DNA of 64,000 bases from Christiangramia sp. OXR-203 (GCF_034372165.1 NZ_CP139698.1:3100001-3164000), one strand, 5' to 3'. Positions 7,989 through 16,765 are shown, counted from the first letter of the stretch. Made by a program: numbers and translations. The notes: generated from the sequence alone by a model not told the origin.

Positions 7989-9494
7989 ATGAAAAAGTAT
8001 TTAATAATTGTGCTTGCCTTTATGGCAGTAGCTTGTAAACAGAATCACGAAGATGAACACGTCCACAATGCTGACGGGAGCCACGTAGGCGAGGAGACCC
8101 CGAGATTGGATTATACATTGTGGACGGACAATACCGAACTCTTTGTTGAGTTCCCGGCATTGATTGTCGGGCAACCCAGCAGATTTGCCGCTCACTTTAC
8201 AGTTTTGGACAACCACCAACCCGTACGCGAAGGCTCGGTAACGGTCAGCTTGATAAAAGGAGACAAAGGTTTGCGAACCACAGCAGATGCCCCTTCTTCC
8301 CCAGGAATTTTTTCACCCACCATTCAGCCGAAGGAAGCGGGTGTACACCAATTGGTTTTCGACCTTTCCACACCGCAATACAGCGACAACATCGTGATTA
8401 AAGACGTGATGGTCTATCCCAATTTGGAGGAAGCCCAAAAAGCGATAGGCAATGCTGGAGAAGAGGCACCCATTTCCTTTTTAAAGGAACAGGCCTGGAA
8501 AATCGATTTCCAAACGGCGCAGGCCACAAAAGGGGAAATTTACGATGTCATCACTTCATCGGGTGTTTGGAAACCTGCTCAAGGTTCTGTAAAAACGATG
8601 GTCGCCACGGCCAATGGGACGGTCAATTTTACCGCGACCAACCTGACCGAAGGGATGGAAGTGAAACAAAACCAATTGTTGTTGAACGTGAGCAGTCAGG
8701 GATTGGCGAACAATAATTTGAGTGCCGAGGTCGCTTCCGCGAAAGCGAAATTTGAACAGGCCCAATCAGAATACAACCGAAAAAAGGAACTCTACGAAAG
8801 CAAAATCATTCCAAAGTCAGAGTTTGAAAAAGTACAGAGCAACTATGCGATTGCCAAATCACAATATCAGTCCATCGCTTCGGGCGTTTCGGGTGGTAGC
8901 AAGCAAATCCGTGCACCCTTTAATGGTTTTATCAGAACCGTGAATGTATCCAATGGTGACTATGTGGACCAAGGCGCTGTCTTGATAAGTGTAGCTACTG
9001 ATGAGTCCAAAGTGTTGAAATCACAGGTGGCACCCACCTATGGCCTGACGATGCAAAACATCAAGGGGATGTGGTACCAGACTGAAACAGGTGATTGGAA
9101 AAACATTTCAGATTCCGAGGGCGAAATATTGTCCATTTCAAAGGATGTAGAAAGGGAGAATCCGTTGATATCCGTCTTTGCCAAGGTCAACGATGTTATC
9201 AATGTTCCCGACGGCAGCTTGACCCAGGTTCAGATTGCAATGGGCGATGGAGAGCAAACAACCCTGGTACCCGAGTCGGCACTTTTAGAAGATTATGGGA
9301 ATTACTCGGTAGTTCTGCAACTCGGTGGCGAAAGTTTTGAAAGACGACCCATAACCATCGGGAAGCGCAACGGTAAAAACGTGGAAGTCTTAAAAGGCTT
9401 GGAAGTTGGCGATGTGGTAGTCACTACAGGAGCCTATCAGGTAAAAATGGCATCAATGTCCGGTACCACACCGGCACACGGACACGACCACTAA
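7989..9494 (+). CDS. RND efflux periplasmic adaptor (membrane fusion protein, CusB/CzcB type), lipoprotein
   Basis: 501 residues. Lipobox near residue 16 (MAVAC), then a short His-rich segment HEDEHVHNADGSH. Residues ~35-155 form an extra N-terminal beta-rich domain typical of Bacteroidota CusB/CzcB adaptors. The rest is the HlyD-like body: barrel-sandwich hybrid (near IYDVITSSGVWKPAQG), a coiled-coil hairpin (about 250-300), the second lipoyl half (IRAPFNGFIRTVNVSNGDYVDQGAVL) and beta-barrel/membrane-proximal domains. It would link the outer-membrane channel to the RND pump and may hand metal to the pump. It lies 11 bp upstream of the pump gene. Confidence 0.9.
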   Translation: MKKYLIIVLAFMAVACKQNHEDEHVHNADGSHVGEETPRLDYTLWTDNTELFVEFPALIVGQPSRFAAHFTVLDNHQPVREGSVTVSLIKGDKGLRTTADAPSSPGIFSPTIQPKEAGVHQLVFDLSTPQYSDNIVIKDVMVYPNLEEAQKAIGNAGEEAPISFLKEQAWKIDFQTAQATKGEIYDVITSSGVWKPAQGSVKTMVATANGTVNFTATNLTEGMEVKQNQLLLNVSSQGLANNNLSAEVASAKAKFEQAQSEYNRKKELYESKIIPKSEFEKVQSNYAIAKSQYQSIASGVSGGSKQIRAPFNGFIRTVNVSNGDYVDQGAVLISVATDESKVLKSQVAPTYGLTMQNIKGMWYQTETGDWKNISDSEGEILSISKDVERENPLISVFAKVNDVINVPDGSLTQVQIAMGDGEQTTLVPESALLEDYGNYSVVLQLGGESFERRPITIGKRNGKNVEVLKGLEVGDVVVTTGAYQVKMASMSGTTPAHGHDH

Positions 9495-9505
9495 AAAGGA
9501 GAATT

Positions 9506-12500
9506 ATGTTAACTAAAATATTAGAATTTTCCCTTCATAATCGTTTGATGATTTTGTTGGGAGCAGTGGTATTGAGCGTATTGGGAATTTACTACGCCAA
9601 AACAATGAACGTAGATGTGTTCCCAGACTTGACAGCACCAACCGTAACCATTTTGACCGAAGCCCACGGGATGGAATCGGAAGAAGTGGAAAAATTGGTG
9701 ACCTACCAATTGGAAACCGCTATGAACGGGTCGCCCAATGTAAGGCGTATCCGCTCGTCATCCGCCGCAGGGATTTCCATTGTTTGGGTAGAATTTGAAT
9801 GGGGAACGGACATCTACAGAGCTCGCCAGATTGTGAGCGAGCGCATACCAATGGTACGTGAAAATTTGCCCGAGGGTATTGGTGCGCCCACAATGGCACC
9901 CATTTCATCCATTATGGGAGAGATTATGCTATTGGGCGTAACGTCCGATAGTCTGTCGCCTATGGAATTGCGAACGCTGTCCGATTGGACTATCCGCCCG
10001 CGCGTCAAAGCCATTGGTGGCATTGCCAACGTGGTGGTCATAGGTGGTGACTACAAGCAGTATCAGGTATTTGCCAATCCTGAAAAATTGAAGCACTACA
10101 ATGTGAGCTTGCAAGAATTGGTAGAGCACGTAAAGGAAGCCAATGTAAACGCACCAGGTGGTATTGTGAACCAATACGGAAATCAATACATCATTAAAGG
10201 AAGCGGTAGGGCCTACGTTTTGGAGGACTTACAGGAAGCCGTGGTAAAACAAATCAATGGGCAGACCATCAAAGTCAAGGATGTGGCGACGGTTCAAATC
10301 GGTGCGTCCGATAAAATCGGAGATGGTTCATTGAACGGCAATAAATCAGTTATCCTTACCATTTCAAAACAGCCCGATGTCAATACCCTCAAATTGACCG
10401 AAGATTTGGACGTCGCCATTGCCGATTTAGAAAGGACCTTACCAGAAACCGTAGAAATCAAAAGTCAAATCTTCAGGTCGTCGGATTTCATCAATGCGTC
10501 CATCAGCAACTTGAATTGGACGTTAATGGAAGGGGCATTCTTTGTCGTAATAGTCTTGTTTATCTTTTTGATGAACTGGCGCACCACGGTCATTTCGTTA
10601 TTGGCCATTCCCATATCCCTGTTGGTCTCTATAATTATTTTGCAATGGCTGGGCTATACCATCAACACGATGAGCCTGGGCGGTATGGCAATTGCAATTG
10701 GCGCATTGGTCGATGATGCCATTATCGATGTGGAAAATGTCTATAAACGCTTGCGCGAAAACAGCCAACTGCCAAAAGCAGAGCGCAAATCGATGATTAC
10801 GGTCGTTCGCGATGCTTCGGTGGAAATCAGGAGTTCCATCATTATTGCGACATTAATCATCATTGTGTCTTTTGTTCCTTTGTTCTTTTTAAGCGGAATG
10901 GAAGGTCGATTGTTGCAACCTCTCGGGATTGCCTTTGTAACCTCTGTATTGACCTCATTGGTCGTGGCCGTGACAGTGACACCCGTATTGTGCTCATATT
11001 TATTGAACAAGGAAAAACTGCTCAAAAAACAGGCCGAAGGCACCAAAGTAGAACAATGGTTGCAAAAACACTATGCTTCCACTTTAGATAGGGTTATTAA
11101 AATGCCAAAAACCGTGATTGCGGTAACGGTCGTTGCATTCCTGCTGAGTTTGGTCGTGGCAACCCAATTGGGACGAAGTTTTTTACCCGAATTCAATGAA
11201 GGTTCGCTGGTAATAGCCGTGGTTGGACCACCGGGAATGTCGCTGGAAGAAAGCAATAAGGCAGGCAAGCAAATAGAAAATCTACTGCTGGAGATGCCGG
11301 AGGTCGATGTGGTAACCCGAAGAACGGGACGAGCCGAATTGGACGAACACGCCCAAGGCGTAAACGCAGCCGAAATCGATGTGCCGTTTACTTTGGAGGA
11401 CAAATCAAAAGAAGAATTTTTTGAGGAAGTCCGAACCAAGTTGAGTGTCGTTCCTGGCGTAAATATCACGCTTGGCCAACCCATTGCGCACCGTATCGAC
11501 CATATGCTATCCGGAACACGAGCCAATATCGCCATCAAGATTTTTGGTTCGGATTTACAACGATTGTTCGAGTTGGGAAAACAGGTAGAACAGAATATCA
11601 AATCCATCGATGGCTTGGCAGATGTGGCAGTTGACCAACAAATTGAAGTCCCACAAATTCGTATCAAACCGAAACGTCCCATTTTGTCAGCGTATGGTAT
11701 GACCGTCGGCGACTTAATGGAACAGGTGGATATTGCGTTTGCAGGCGAAGAAGCAGGCGAAATTTATGAAGGACAGCGCTATTTCGATTTGGTGGTACGC
11801 TATGAAAAACCCTTTCGTGACAACGTGGAAAACTTTAAAAACGCCTTGATTAGCCTGCCAAATGGTGGGCAGACCGTTTTGGGCGAACTTGCGATGATTC
11901 AATCGGTCAGCAGTCCAAATACCATAAGCCGTGAAGATGTCCAACGAAAGATTGTGGTGGCGGCCAATGTTCAGGGTAGGGATTTGCGAAGTGCCGTGAA
12001 TGAGATTGAGGAAGTGGTAAATTCCACCATCGATTTTCCCGAGGGTTACCGTGTGCAATACGGTGGACAGTTTGAAAGCGAATCCAAAGCCTCACAACTG
12101 TTGTTGATTACCGCTATTTTGGCAATCGGTGTCATATTCCTGTTACTTTATTATGAGTTCAAAAATGTAAAATTGGCCTTTGTAGTGCTCATTAATCTTC
12201 CCTTGGCATTGATTGGTGGTATTCTCATTGTGTATTTCACATCAGGAATCGTAAGCATTGCGGCAACCATAGGATTTATCAGTCTCTTTGGTATCGCCAC
12301 CAGAAACGGTATCCTTTTGGTTTCTCGTTACGAAGATTTGCGAGAGGAAGGTAAGACGGATATAGAACTGATTAAAGCCGGTGCTTTGGATAGATTGAAC
12401 CCTATCTTAATGACCGCCTTTACCACAGGATTGGCATTGATTCCGCTTGCGCTAAAAGGCGGGCAGCCTGGAAGTGAAATTCAAAGCCCGATGGCGGTGG

Positions 12501-12604
12501 TCATTTTGGGTGGGTTGCTTTCTGCAACCATTTTGAATTTGATTGTGATTCCTTGTGTGTATCAATTGGTAGTTCGCAAAACGGATGCTACCGGCAAAAT
12601 TTAA
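9506..12604 (+). CDS. Heavy-metal RND pump (CusA/CzcA family)
   Basis: 1032 residues, full length for the HME-RND group, with about 12 membrane helices and two large periplasmic loops. The TM4 region (about residues 393-413) reads AIGALVDDAIIDVENVYK, which fits the AIG-x3-D-x6-EN-x2-K pattern associated with copper/silver pumps more than the DFGxxxDGA pattern of Zn/Co/Cd pumps. Other parts (RIDHMLSGTRANIAIKIFG) are shared with CzcA/HelA, so the ion specificity stays open. It uses the proton gradient to export metal through the upstream adaptor and channel. A decayed copy of the 3' end of a second such gene lies at 13902-14015. Confidence 0.93.
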   Translation: MLTKILEFSLHNRLMILLGAVVLSVLGIYYAKTMNVDVFPDLTAPTVTILTEAHGMESEEVEKLVTYQLETAMNGSPNVRRIRSSSAAGISIVWVEFEWGTDIYRARQIVSERIPMVRENLPEGIGAPTMAPISSIMGEIMLLGVTSDSLSPMELRTLSDWTIRPRVKAIGGIANVVVIGGDYKQYQVFANPEKLKHYNVSLQELVEHVKEANVNAPGGIVNQYGNQYIIKGSGRAYVLEDLQEAVVKQINGQTIKVKDVATVQIGASDKIGDGSLNGNKSVILTISKQPDVNTLKLTEDLDVAIADLERTLPETVEIKSQIFRSSDFINASISNLNWTLMEGAFFVVIVLFIFLMNWRTTVISLLAIPISLLVSIIILQWLGYTINTMSLGGMAIAIGALVDDAIIDVENVYKRLRENSQLPKAERKSMITVVRDASVEIRSSIIIATLIIIVSFVPLFFLSGMEGRLLQPLGIAFVTSVLTSLVVAVTVTPVLCSYLLNKEKLLKKQAEGTKVEQWLQKHYASTLDRVIKMPKTVIAVTVVAFLLSLVVATQLGRSFLPEFNEGSLVIAVVGPPGMSLEESNKAGKQIENLLLEMPEVDVVTRRTGRAELDEHAQGVNAAEIDVPFTLEDKSKEEFFEEVRTKLSVVPGVNITLGQPIAHRIDHMLSGTRANIAIKIFGSDLQRLFELGKQVEQNIKSIDGLADVAVDQQIEVPQIRIKPKRPILSAYGMTVGDLMEQVDIAFAGEEAGEIYEGQRYFDLVVRYEKPFRDNVENFKNALISLPNGGQTVLGELAMIQSVSSPNTISREDVQRKIVVAANVQGRDLRSAVNEIEEVVNSTIDFPEGYRVQYGGQFESESKASQLLLITAILAIGVIFLLLYYEFKNVKLAFVVLINLPLALIGGILIVYFTSGIVSIAATIGFISLFGIATRNGILLVSRYEDLREEGKTDIELIKAGALDRLNPILMTAFTTGLALIPLALKGGQPGSEIQSPMAVVILGGLLSATILNLIVIPCVYQLVVRKTDATGKI

Positions 12605-12616
12605 TTTATTACTGAA

Positions 12617-13846
12617 ATGAACTTGACAAATCTGATAGAACCCTTCCAGGCACTTCGCAATAAAGTTTTTGCAAAACTATATGTGGCGCAAACCATCAGT
12701 TTATTGGGTGATGCCATTACTTGGGTGGGCTTAGCTTTATTGTCTTATCAGTTTGGAGAGGAAAGGGCTGCGGCTATATTGGCCACGGCCCTTACTTTAC
12801 GTGTAACGGCATTTATAATTTTTTCGCCTTTTGCTGGCGTATTGGCAGACAGGATAGCTCGAAAGAAAATACTATATATAACCCATTTTATAAGGATGGC
12901 GCTTGTTGGTCTGTTACCCTTCATAAACGCCGAATGGCAAATTTATCCGCTGGTGTTCCTGATGAATGTTTTTAATGCCTTTTTCAGTCCTACATACCGT
13001 TCCGTAATTCCACAAGTGGTGGATAAAAAATTGTACCGGCAAGCCATCGGCTTATCAGCTGCCACGTATCAGGTATTAGGTGTTTTGGGGCCAGGTTTGG
13101 CAGGGATTTTAGCGGTATGGTTTGGAGCCCGTGAAATATTCTTTGTCGATGCGGTTACATTTATCATCGCAGGTATTATGCTCGTAACCTTACCAAAGAG
13201 CTTTTCAAGGCCTAATCATACGGATGTACGGAAAAAACACCCTTTTAAATGGCAGGACGTTACTAAGGGCATAAAACTTTTGTTTCAAAACAAATATGTA
13301 CGTTTCGCTCTTTTTATAGAACTCGTATCGGCGATGGCCGGAGCTTTCATTTTAGTGAACACCATTGTTCTCATTAAGAGCGGTTTGAACCTGACCGATA
13401 AGGAATATGGCTGGGTTATGGCGGCGTTTGGTGTAGGTGCCGCCATTGCGGCATTCGTATCCGGAGCTTTGGATAAGACCAAATCCAGGCAAGTATCCTT
13501 AATGTTAGGCGCTTTAGTACTTGGGCTTGCGATAAGTGCTGCCAATTATCTGTCTTTTCCGTTGCTATTGGTGTTTTGGGTATTTGCAGGTTTAGGACAA
13601 AGTCTGGCAGAAATACCCTCAGAAACACTCATAGGTGAGAACATTCCCGATGAGGAACAGGGAAAGGTGTACGGGTCTCATTTTGCTTTTTCACATTTAT
13701 GGTGGGCGTTTGCATACCCGGTGGCAGGTTATTTGGGGACTGCTTTTCCAAACAAATACTTCCTCTATGGGGGAATCCTCACCCTGTTATTGTTAGTGGT
13801 TGTCTTTTTGTTTTTGAGACCGAAAAAAAGAAATGGAATAGTGTAA
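12617..13846 (+). CDS. MFS transporter in the metal-efflux operon
   Basis: 409 residues with about 12 hydrophobic segments and the MFS loop motif GVLADRIARKKIL (about residues 72-86). It is closest in feel to the MFS_3/enterobactin-exporter or NreB-like branch, which includes nickel/cobalt exporters, but it lacks the His-rich C-terminal tail of NreB; it ends in a basic PKKRNG. It starts 12 bp after the RND pump gene, so it belongs to the operon. Substrate not determinable; a second metal or a metal chelate is plausible from context. Immediately downstream is the remnant of another RND pump gene, so this MFS gene may have been brought in by recombination. Confidence 0.82.
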   Translation: MNLTNLIEPFQALRNKVFAKLYVAQTISLLGDAITWVGLALLSYQFGEERAAAILATALTLRVTAFIIFSPFAGVLADRIARKKILYITHFIRMALVGLLPFINAEWQIYPLVFLMNVFNAFFSPTYRSVIPQVVDKKLYRQAIGLSAATYQVLGVLGPGLAGILAVWFGAREIFFVDAVTFIIAGIMLVTLPKSFSRPNHTDVRKKHPFKWQDVTKGIKLLFQNKYVRFALFIELVSAMAGAFILVNTIVLIKSGLNLTDKEYGWVMAAFGVGAAIAAFVSGALDKTKSRQVSLMLGALVLGLAISAANYLSFPLLLVFWVFAGLGQSLAEIPSETLIGENIPDEEQGKVYGSHFAFSHLWWAFAYPVAGYLGTAFPNKYFLYGGILTLLLLVVVFLFLRPKKRNGIV

Positions 13847-13901
13847 ATGTGGCGGGCATAATATTCAATTTTTACGTGCCGTGAATAGCAGAACCGATAG
13901 A

Positions 13902-14015
13902 AAAATTAAAAGCCCATTGGCCGTTGTGATTCTGTGTGGTTTACTTTAAGCAACCATTCTGAATTTGATTGTCATCCCTTTTGTGTATCAATTGGTAATA
14001 CAAAAACAGGAGTAA
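13902..14015 (+). pseudogene. 3' remnant of a second CusA/CzcA-type pump gene
   Basis: Translated in the frame ending at the TAA at 14013-14015 it gives SPLAVVILCGLL, an in-frame stop, ATILNLIVIPFVYQLV, then IQKQE. The intact pump ends SPMAVVILGGLLSATILNLIVIPCVYQLVVRK, so 31 of its last residues are matched almost one to one, with Ser changed to a stop. The rest of that gene is missing. This marks the scar of a former or tandem pump operon replaced or trimmed by recombination. Confidence 0.88.
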
Positions 14016-14037
14016 TCCTTTAGTGGTTCTGACGAAT

Positions 14038-14070
14038 AAAGCCTTCTTATTTTTAGGAAGGCTTTTTTTA
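14038..14070 (+). terminator. Rho-independent terminator behind the metal-efflux operon
   Basis: Perfect stem AAAGCCTTC/GAAGGCTTT (14038-14046 and 14056-14064) followed by T-run. It is well placed to end both the operon and its pseudogene tail, just before the first cassette repeat. Confidence 0.88.
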
Positions 14071-14076
14071 TTAGAC

Positions 14077-14218
14077 CGCTCAGCACATTCCCCTACATTC
14101 CGTTTCCCTTCATTGCGGGTAAAGAGCTTCACTACAACTATCTTGGACACATTCCCCAATTTTAGCTTTCCATTCCGCTCACCCTTCCTACTGGGCTGGG
14201 AAGGTCACCTAAATTCAT
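14077..14218 (+). repeat. Cassette-bordering repeat R1 (shortest copy)
   Basis: First of four same-orientation copies. It shares the opening GCTCAGCACATTCCCCTAC, the middle AGAGCTTCACTACAACTATC, and CCCCAATTTTAGCTTTCCATTCCGCT, and has stem CCTTCC/GGAAGG (14183-14188/14199-14204). It lacks the first hairpin and the 3' tail seen in the other copies. No reading frame is conserved among the copies. Confidence 0.9.
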
Positions 14219-14239
14219 TTTCTTTTTATATTAATTTGC

Positions 14240-14281
14240 GTAATCAAATGATTACACATATATTTGTAACCGAACAGTTAC
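14240..14281 (+). promoter_or_regulatory. Promoter and operators of the ArsR-SRPBCC cassette
   Basis: A perfect palindrome GTAATCA-AA-TGATTAC (14240-14255) is followed by the -7 box TATATTTG (14259-14266) and a second inverted repeat GTAAC-6-GTTAC (14266-14281), just before the ATG. Typical layout for autorepression by the ArsR-type regulator encoded next. Confidence 0.8.
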
Positions 14282-14288
14282 GTTAATT

Positions 14289-14615
14289 ATGAGAAGAGAT
14301 GTATTTCAAGCAATTGCAGACCCAGTAAGGCGTGATATCATTGAACTACTCGCTAAAGAGCCACTAAGCGTAAATGATGTTGCTAAAAAATTTGAAATAA
14401 GCAGACCAGCTATTTCCAAACACTTGAAAATTTTAAATGAATGCGGAATAATCAATTATGAGCAGATTGGCAGGACACGCTTTTGCTCTATTCAACCACA
14501 AGAATTAATTCCCGTTTTTTTATGGATTAAACAATACAACAAATTATGGGAGGACAGAATAGATTCTTTTGAAAACTACCTTAATAAAATACAAACAAAA
14601 AAAGATACAAAATGA
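14289..14615 (+). CDS. ArsR-family winged-helix regulator
   Basis: 108 residues. Winged-helix core: ADPVRRDIIELL, then the helix-turn-helix SVNDVAKKFEISRPAISKHLKILNECGII (about residues 27-55) and the wing (YEQIGRTRFCSIQ). It has no obvious Cys metal site (no CxC in the recognition helix), so it belongs to the branch paired with SRPBCC proteins, in which a non-metal signal is likely. It overlaps the next gene by 4 bp (ATGA), and the two are a single functional pair. The palindromes directly upstream are probably its own operators. Confidence 0.92.
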   Translation: MRRDVFQAIADPVRRDIIELLAKEPLSVNDVAKKFEISRPAISKHLKILNECGIINYEQIGRTRFCSIQPQELIPVFLWIKQYNKLWEDRIDSFENYLNKIQTKKDTK

Positions 14616-15064
14616 GTGATTTAGCAAACAGAACCCTAACGATTGAAAAAACATTTGATGCACCCGTAAAATTGGTTTGGGACGCTTGGACCAAGTCTGA
14701 ACACATTTTAAAATGGTGGGCACCAAACGGAATGGATATTAAAGTGATTGAACACGATTTTAAGGTTGGCGGAAAATGGAAATATGCGATGCCAATGCCA
14801 GATGGAAACGAATTCATTTCAGAAGGCATTTACAAAGAAATTGTAGAGTATAAAAAAATAATTACTTCAGCGGATTTTAGACCAATGACACAGGATGTGG
14901 AACTACAAACATATTTTGAGGAAGATGGAGAGAAAACCAAATTCACCTTCAGTGTTATCCACTCAACACCTAAATACTGCAAACAACAGAAGGAAATGGG
15001 ATTCTATAATGGGTGGGGTTCCGCTTTCGAACGATTGGAAAAGGTGTTGGAGAGTTTACAATAA
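14612..15064 (+). CDS. SRPBCC (AHSA1/START-like) domain protein
   Basis: 150 residues covering one AHSA1/SRPBCC fold: the N-terminal strand ending EKTFDAPVKLVWDAWT, the KWWAPNG motif near residue 35, GGKWKYAMPMPDG, and the C-terminal helix GWGSAFERLEKVLESL. This fold makes a deep hydrophobic pocket for a small ligand. In many bacteria it is co-encoded with an ArsR regulator as here (4-bp overlap), possibly supplying or clearing the ligand sensed by it; the ligand is unknown. The pair is the only content of the first cassette. Confidence 0.9.
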   Translation: MSDLANRTLTIEKTFDAPVKLVWDAWTKSEHILKWWAPNGMDIKVIEHDFKVGGKWKYAMPMPDGNEFISEGIYKEIVEYKKIITSADFRPMTQDVELQTYFEEDGEKTKFTFSVIHSTPKYCKQQKEMGFYNGWGSAFERLEKVLESLQ

Positions 15065-15116
15065 TCAATAGAAGAATTAAAAAAAATATCTGTGACAATC
15101 AACTTGTGTAAGCAAT

Positions 15117-15150
15117 AGCGGTTTGAGTAAGAACTCAAGCCGTTTTTTGA
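15117..15150 (+). terminator. Terminator of cassette 1
   Basis: Stem CGGTTTGAGT/ACTCAAGCCG with one G-T pair, then T6. Its 5' part GCAATAGCGGTTTGA (15112-15126) recurs exactly before the next repeat (16425-16439), so part of the terminator seems to belong to the repeated unit. Confidence 0.85.
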
Positions 15151-15190
15151 TTTTATTAGTCTAGAATGTGAGCAAATTGACTACTCAATC

Positions 15191-15386
15191 CACTCAGCAC
15201 ATTCCCCTACGTTCCGCGGTTTCCTGCTGAAAAATCAGGAACCCACTACACTTCGGGAAAAGAGCTTCACTACTAATATCTTGGACACAATCCCCAATTT
15301 TAGCTTTCCATTCCGCTAACCCTTCCCGCTTGGGTTGGGAAGGAACACTTCATTCCTGAGCTAAATTTGTGGATTTAGTCCGCTTC
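15191..15386 (+). repeat. Cassette-bordering repeat R2
   Basis: Second copy, 196 bp. Stem 1 is TCCTG/CAGGA (15222-15226/15236-15240), stem 2 is CCTTCCC/GGGAAGG (15321-15327/15337-15343), and an outer stem pairs AATTTTAGCT with AGCTAAATT on either side of stem 2. It is about 90% like R3 in the first 150 bp by eye. Confidence 0.92.
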
Positions 15387-15439
15387 GCATTCTGTTTAAA
15401 AGAAAAAGCTATAATTAAAATAAAGTAATAGGATAAAAT

Positions 15440-15460
15440 TATATTTGTTACAGGTGTAAC
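15440..15460 (+). promoter_or_regulatory. Promoter and palindromic operator of the AraC cassette
   Basis: -7 box TATATTTG (15440-15447) overlaps by one base the perfect palindrome GTTACA-GG-TGTAAC (15447-15460), which would cover the transcription start. This suggests direct repression, probably by a regulator of the cassette itself. Confidence 0.7.
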
Positions 15461-15481
15461 ACGTTATACAGCATTCGACGA

Positions 15482-16399
15482 ATGACCGAAACAGAAGAAC
15501 AAATACAAGCAGATTATCGAAATCGTATCAACCGGGTTTTTGAGTTTATCGATGCAAACTTGGATGCGGACTTATCGCTAAAAACTGTTTCCGAGATAGC
15601 TTTTTTTTCACCGTTTCATTTCCATAGAATTTTCAAATTTGTAACAGGCGAAACACTAAATGAATATGTAACAAGGCGAAAAATTGAGAAATCATCTTTG
15701 GATTTGTTGCACAAGAAAATAACTACAACGGAATTAGCTCATAAATTTGGATTTAGCGATAATTCTTCCTTTTCACGAACTTTCAAGAAATATTTCGGTG
15801 TAAGCCCGACCGAATTTAAAAAGCAAAACCCGAACAGACATAGCAAGATACGTCAACTCGAAAGCAAGAACGGACAAGACTATCCTGATTACGAAAAATA
15901 CATTTGCATCATTGATAATCTTAAAAAATGGATAAAAATGAATGCAAACATCGAAATCAAAGAAATGCCGAAAATGGAATTGGCTTACGTATCGAGTATC
16001 GGATCTCAAAATCTCGAAACAGCTTATGGAAAGCTGATGCAATGGGCAACACCTAAAGGTCTGATGAATGACCAAACAAAAATGGTAACAATTTACCACG
16101 ACAGTTTTAAAGTTACCCAAGCGGATAAAGTAAGAATGAGTGCCTGTATTTTGTTGGACAAACCTACCGAAACCAAAGGCGAAATTGGAACAACCTCAAT
16201 AGAAAGCGGAAAGTGTATCGTTGGTAAGTTTAAAATTGGATTAAATGAATTTGAGAAATCTTGGACAGGTTTGTTCTTGTGGATGAATGAAAACGGATAC
16301 ACTAAAACCGATAGAGAACCTTTTGAGATTTATCATAACAATTTTAATGACCATCCAGAAAGAAAGGCCATAGTAGATTTTTGTATACCAATTGAATGA
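15482..16399 (+). CDS. AraC-family regulator with GyrI-like effector-binding domain
   Basis: 305 residues. The N-terminal ~110 residues are the double helix-turn-helix of AraC/XylS (RVFEFIDANLDADLSLKTVSEIAFFSPFHFHRIFK and TELAHKFGFSDNSSFSRTFKKYFGVSPTEFKK). The C-terminal ~150 residues are a GyrI-like/AraC effector-binding domain (EIKEMPKMELAYVSSIG ... CIPIE), as in Rob and BmrR-type multidrug sensors, with the conserved acidic residue region FEIYHN. It is the only gene of the second cassette, so it either controls itself and distant targets or is a drug-sensing regulator whose partner gene was lost. Confidence 0.92.
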   Translation: MTETEEQIQADYRNRINRVFEFIDANLDADLSLKTVSEIAFFSPFHFHRIFKFVTGETLNEYVTRRKIEKSSLDLLHKKITTTELAHKFGFSDNSSFSRTFKKYFGVSPTEFKKQNPNRHSKIRQLESKNGQDYPDYEKYICIIDNLKKWIKMNANIEIKEMPKMELAYVSSIGSQNLETAYGKLMQWATPKGLMNDQTKMVTIYHDSFKVTQADKVRMSACILLDKPTETKGEIGTTSIESGKCIVGKFKIGLNEFEKSWTGLFLWMNENGYTKTDREPFEIYHNNFNDHPERKAIVDFCIPIE

Positions 16400-16429
16400 A
16401 AAAGCTGTAGAACTTGGTATATAGGCAAT

Positions 16430-16462
16430 AGCGGTTTGAATACTAAATCAAATCGCTTTTTC
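16430..16462 (+). terminator. Terminator of cassette 2
   Basis: Stem AGCGGTTTGA/TCAAATCGCT (16430-16439/16448-16457, one G-T pair) followed by T5. The left arm shares GCAATAGCGGTTTGA with the cassette 1 terminator while the right arms differ. Confidence 0.8.
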
Positions 16463-16503
16463 ATTTAATCGCTTTTTAGAATGGAATAAATTAGTACTAA
16501 ACC

Positions 16504-16719
16504 CACTCAGTACATTCCCCTACATTCCACGGTTTCCTGCTGAAAAATCAGGAACCCACTACACTTCGGGAAAAGAGCTTCACTACAAATATCTTGGACA
16601 CAATCCCCAATTTCAGCTTTCCATTTCGCTAACCCTTCCCGCTTAGGCTGGGAAGGTAAGCCTGTCCTGAGCGCAGTCGCTGGTCTTGATTCCTGTGCCA
16701 AAATTGTGGATTAAGTTCG
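16504..16719 (+). repeat. Cassette-bordering repeat R3 (longest copy)
   Basis: Third copy, ~215 bp; stem 1 TCCTG/CAGGA as in R2, stem 2 CCTTCCC/GGGAAGG (16634-16640/16650-16656). After stem 2 it carries ~25 extra bases including CCTGTCCTGAGCGCAGTCG, a string that looks like an unrelated small repeat, before the common tail GTGCCAAAATTGTGGATT. Confidence 0.92.
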
Positions 16720-16730
16720 TTTTAAATTTC

Positions 16731-16765
16731 AATACCAAAGAATGGTATTAATAAAATTATCTTTG
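16731..16765 (+). promoter_or_regulatory. Promoter and inverted repeat of the third cassette
   Basis: Inverted repeat AATACCA-5-TGGTATT (16731-16749) lies directly upstream of the -7 box TATCTTTG (16758-16765), in the position of an activator or repressor site. Start codon of the first gene follows 45 bp later. Confidence 0.65.
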
